Source: CAYMLQ01 sp964390795 (GTDB lineage Bacteria; Verrucomicrobiota; Kiritimatiellia; RFP12; UBA1067). Taken from it: 52,440 nt of DNA. Shown here in pieces: positions 51,214 to 52,440 of the stretch. The DNA lies in assembly GCA_964390795.1 (NCBI GenBank), contig CAYMLQ010000006.1:1-52440 (forward strand). The letters are read 5' to 3'. The notes under the pieces are model-generated. The model did not search any database, was not told the DNA's origin, and saw only the letters and a list, made by a program, of their open reading frames with translations. Within the stretch, counting starts at the first letter, position 1. Each line of letters starts with the position of its first letter. The position numbers and the translations under genes were made by a program.

Positions 51214-52440
51214 TCAGTGCAGGCTGATGAGCGTACCGCTCGCGATCAGCAGAACCCGCTTGTCCTGATAGGACACGGCGTAGCCGGCTGGCACGTCAAA
51301 CACGGCGGCGAAACGGCCGCTGAGCGTGCCCTCGGTGGCATCCACCAGCGTAAAAGGCCCGTTGCTCGGCGCGCCCGTGACGTCGAGATCCAGGGTCAGG
51401 CCGGAGAGGGTTAGCGCGCCTTGAGCGACGATCGTGTCCGGTGTGCCGTCCACGAGCCGGGCGTGAATCGTGCCGCTGCCGTTCAGCGCCGCGCCGGAGG
51501 CAACGGTCACTTTCGCGTGCGCGAGCGAGCCGTTCAGTGTCACGGTGCCGTTGGAGACGCTCAGCGCCCCGCCGAAGCTGCACGCGCCGGCCAGGGTCAG
51601 CGTGTTGGTGCTGACCTTCGTCAGAGAACCCGTGCCGGTCACCGCGTTGGAGAGGGTCATGTTGCCGCCGGCCGTGTCCACAACGCTGGTGCCTGACAGG
51701 CTGATCGCTCCGGTCCAGGTGGCAGGCATCGCCCCGGTGCCGCCGTTGGCCAGACGCCCGCCGTTCAACGTCACCTGGCCAGCCACCGTGCGGGGGGTTC
51801 CGTACGTATCCAATTTTCCGCCCGCGTTGACCGTGTACGTGCCCGGCCAGTTCTGACTGCTCTCAAGACGGAGCAGGCCCGTGTTCACCGTGATGCCGGC
51901 GAGGTTCTGCAGGCCGTTTCCAAGGCGGATGTTTGTTTCGCCCGTGCCCGCGACCGTCAGGACGTTTCCGCCGCCGTTCAGGGCGCCGTAGACATTGAAC
52001 TTGTTGCCGGTCGAGCCGACGGCCGCGTTGCCGGAAAGGGACAGGTTGAACACCGATGCTTCGTTACCTCCGCCGGTGTTGACGAGTGCGCCGCTCTGGC
52101 CGGCCGCGCCGGGTCCAGCGATCACGACGGTCCGCGAGCCGACAAGGAAGTTCTGGGAGTTCATATCCAGCGTCCCCCCGCTGGTCACCGTCAAGTTGGT
52201 GGCAGGTAGTGCCGCCGCCGTGCCGAGCTTGAGCGTGCCGCCGCTGATCGTCGCCGAGCCCGCGAAGGTGTTGGTGTTGCCCAGGGTCAGGATGCCGGTG
52301 CCGGTCTTCACAAAAGCGACCGTTTTGGCGAGGCCGTTCGAGATCGGCGTTGTGCAGGTCGTGTTGGCGGCCTGGTTGATGGTCAGCGTCGTGTCGCCCG
52401 CGCCCGCGCTGAGATCCACGATCGCGCCGCCCGCGCCGCC
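51214..52440 (-). CDS. PATR-repeat surface protein, C-terminal part (5' end outside window)
   Basis: Open to the right edge; at least 400 aa. PATR repeats with the usual AFVKTGTGILTLGNTNTFAG and SLTKVSTNTLTLAGAC patterns, interrupted by regular beta-strand repeats (SNGTVTLNGSLAHAKVTVAS). It ends LLIASGTLISLH, almost the same as the SGTLISLR end of the protein at the left edge, although the rest differs; both lack an autotransporter barrel. The preceding sequence of each (TLSGLTLDLDVTG ... GTLSGRFA and TLQVADLNQLDK ... GSLTGTFSA) is also related. Likely a cell-surface beta-helix; binding partner unknown. Confidence 0.85.
   Translation of the reverse strand, partial: GGAGGAIVDLSAGAGDTTLTINQAANTTCTTPISNGLAKTVAFVKTGTGILTLGNTNTFAGSATISGGTLKLGTAAALPATNLTVTSGGTLDMNSQNFLVGSRTVVIAGPGAAGQSGALVNTGGGNEASVFNLSLSGNAAVGSTGNKFNVYGALNGGGNVLTVAGTGETNIRLGNGLQNLAGITVNTGLLRLESSQNWPGTYTVNAGGKLDTYGTPRTVAGQVTLNGGRLANGGTGAMPATWTGAISLSGTSVVDTAGGNMTLSNAVTGTGSLTKVSTNTLTLAGACSFGGALSVSNGTVTLNGSLAHAKVTVASGAALNGSGTIHARLVDGTPDTIVAQGALTLSGLTLDLDVTGAPSNGPFTLVDATEGTLSGRFAAVFDVPAGYAVSYQDKRVLLIASGTLISLH

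Overview
The window is high-GC bacterial DNA. My best guess is a PVC-superphylum organism of the Kiritimatiellota/Verrucomicrobiota type. This rests on partial autotransporter-associated beta-strand (PATR) proteins at both ends, a PEP-CTERM protein, large secreted GH106-like and GH2-like proteins, several hybrid histidine kinases, DUF2723-TPR membrane proteins, and many short dispersed repeats, some read in frame inside genes. It is inference; there is no rRNA or other marker. Two 100-N blocks show it is a scaffolded draft assembly. I saw no tRNA, rRNA, CRISPR array or classical IS transposase.

Layout. 0-9.6 kb, plus strand: end of a PATR/LamG surface protein, then a tight run of a GH106-like (alpha-L-rhamnosidase-type) hydrolase, a secreted HExxH metallopeptidase, a DUF885 peptidase-like protein, an M24 Xaa-Pro peptidase and L-rhamnose mutarotase. 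This looks like a module for rhamnose-rich glycans or glycopeptides. 9.6-12.7 kb: an accessory insert with a dead 5' copy of an antitoxin gene, an intact RHH antitoxin/PIN toxin pair, and a single-chain restriction-modification protein (C5-cytosine methyltransferase fused to a BsuBI/PstI-type endonuclease). 12.7-27 kb: a second GH106-like protein, a DJ-1/PfpI protein, a beta-propeller protein, a methyltransferase, a LytS-type/PAS/PocR hybrid kinase, tryptophan synthase beta, a tiny membrane protein and a 1477-residue GH2-like protein.

27-35.6 kb, minus strand: four signalling genes in order (from 35.6 kb down) CHASE hybrid kinase, REC-kinase, PAS/GAF hybrid kinase, REC-kinase. This is a duplicated two-gene unit. 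35.7-42.1 kb: two tandem paralogous DUF2723-like membrane/TPR proteins, preceded by a PEP-CTERM protein gene. 43.4-46.8 kb: two overlapping SPFH/band-7 membrane proteins with an unusual threefold repeat ahead of the SPFH core. 46.9-51 kb: a CheB-CheR-PAS-histidine kinase fusion, a NarL-type response regulator and a 48-residue lmo0937-type membrane protein, probably one operon, with both larger genes interrupted by N blocks. 51.2 kb to the end: C-terminal part of another PATR protein.

The most unusual theme is invasive short repeats. AAC-phased heptad arrays, a 131-bp element with 14-bp terminal inverted repeats, and a hairpin element occur in frame inside three otherwise intact genes, and related arrays sit in intergenic regions. 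The fused restriction-modification protein with an operator-like inverted repeat in its promoter, and the tandem SPFH proteins, are the other main points of interest.
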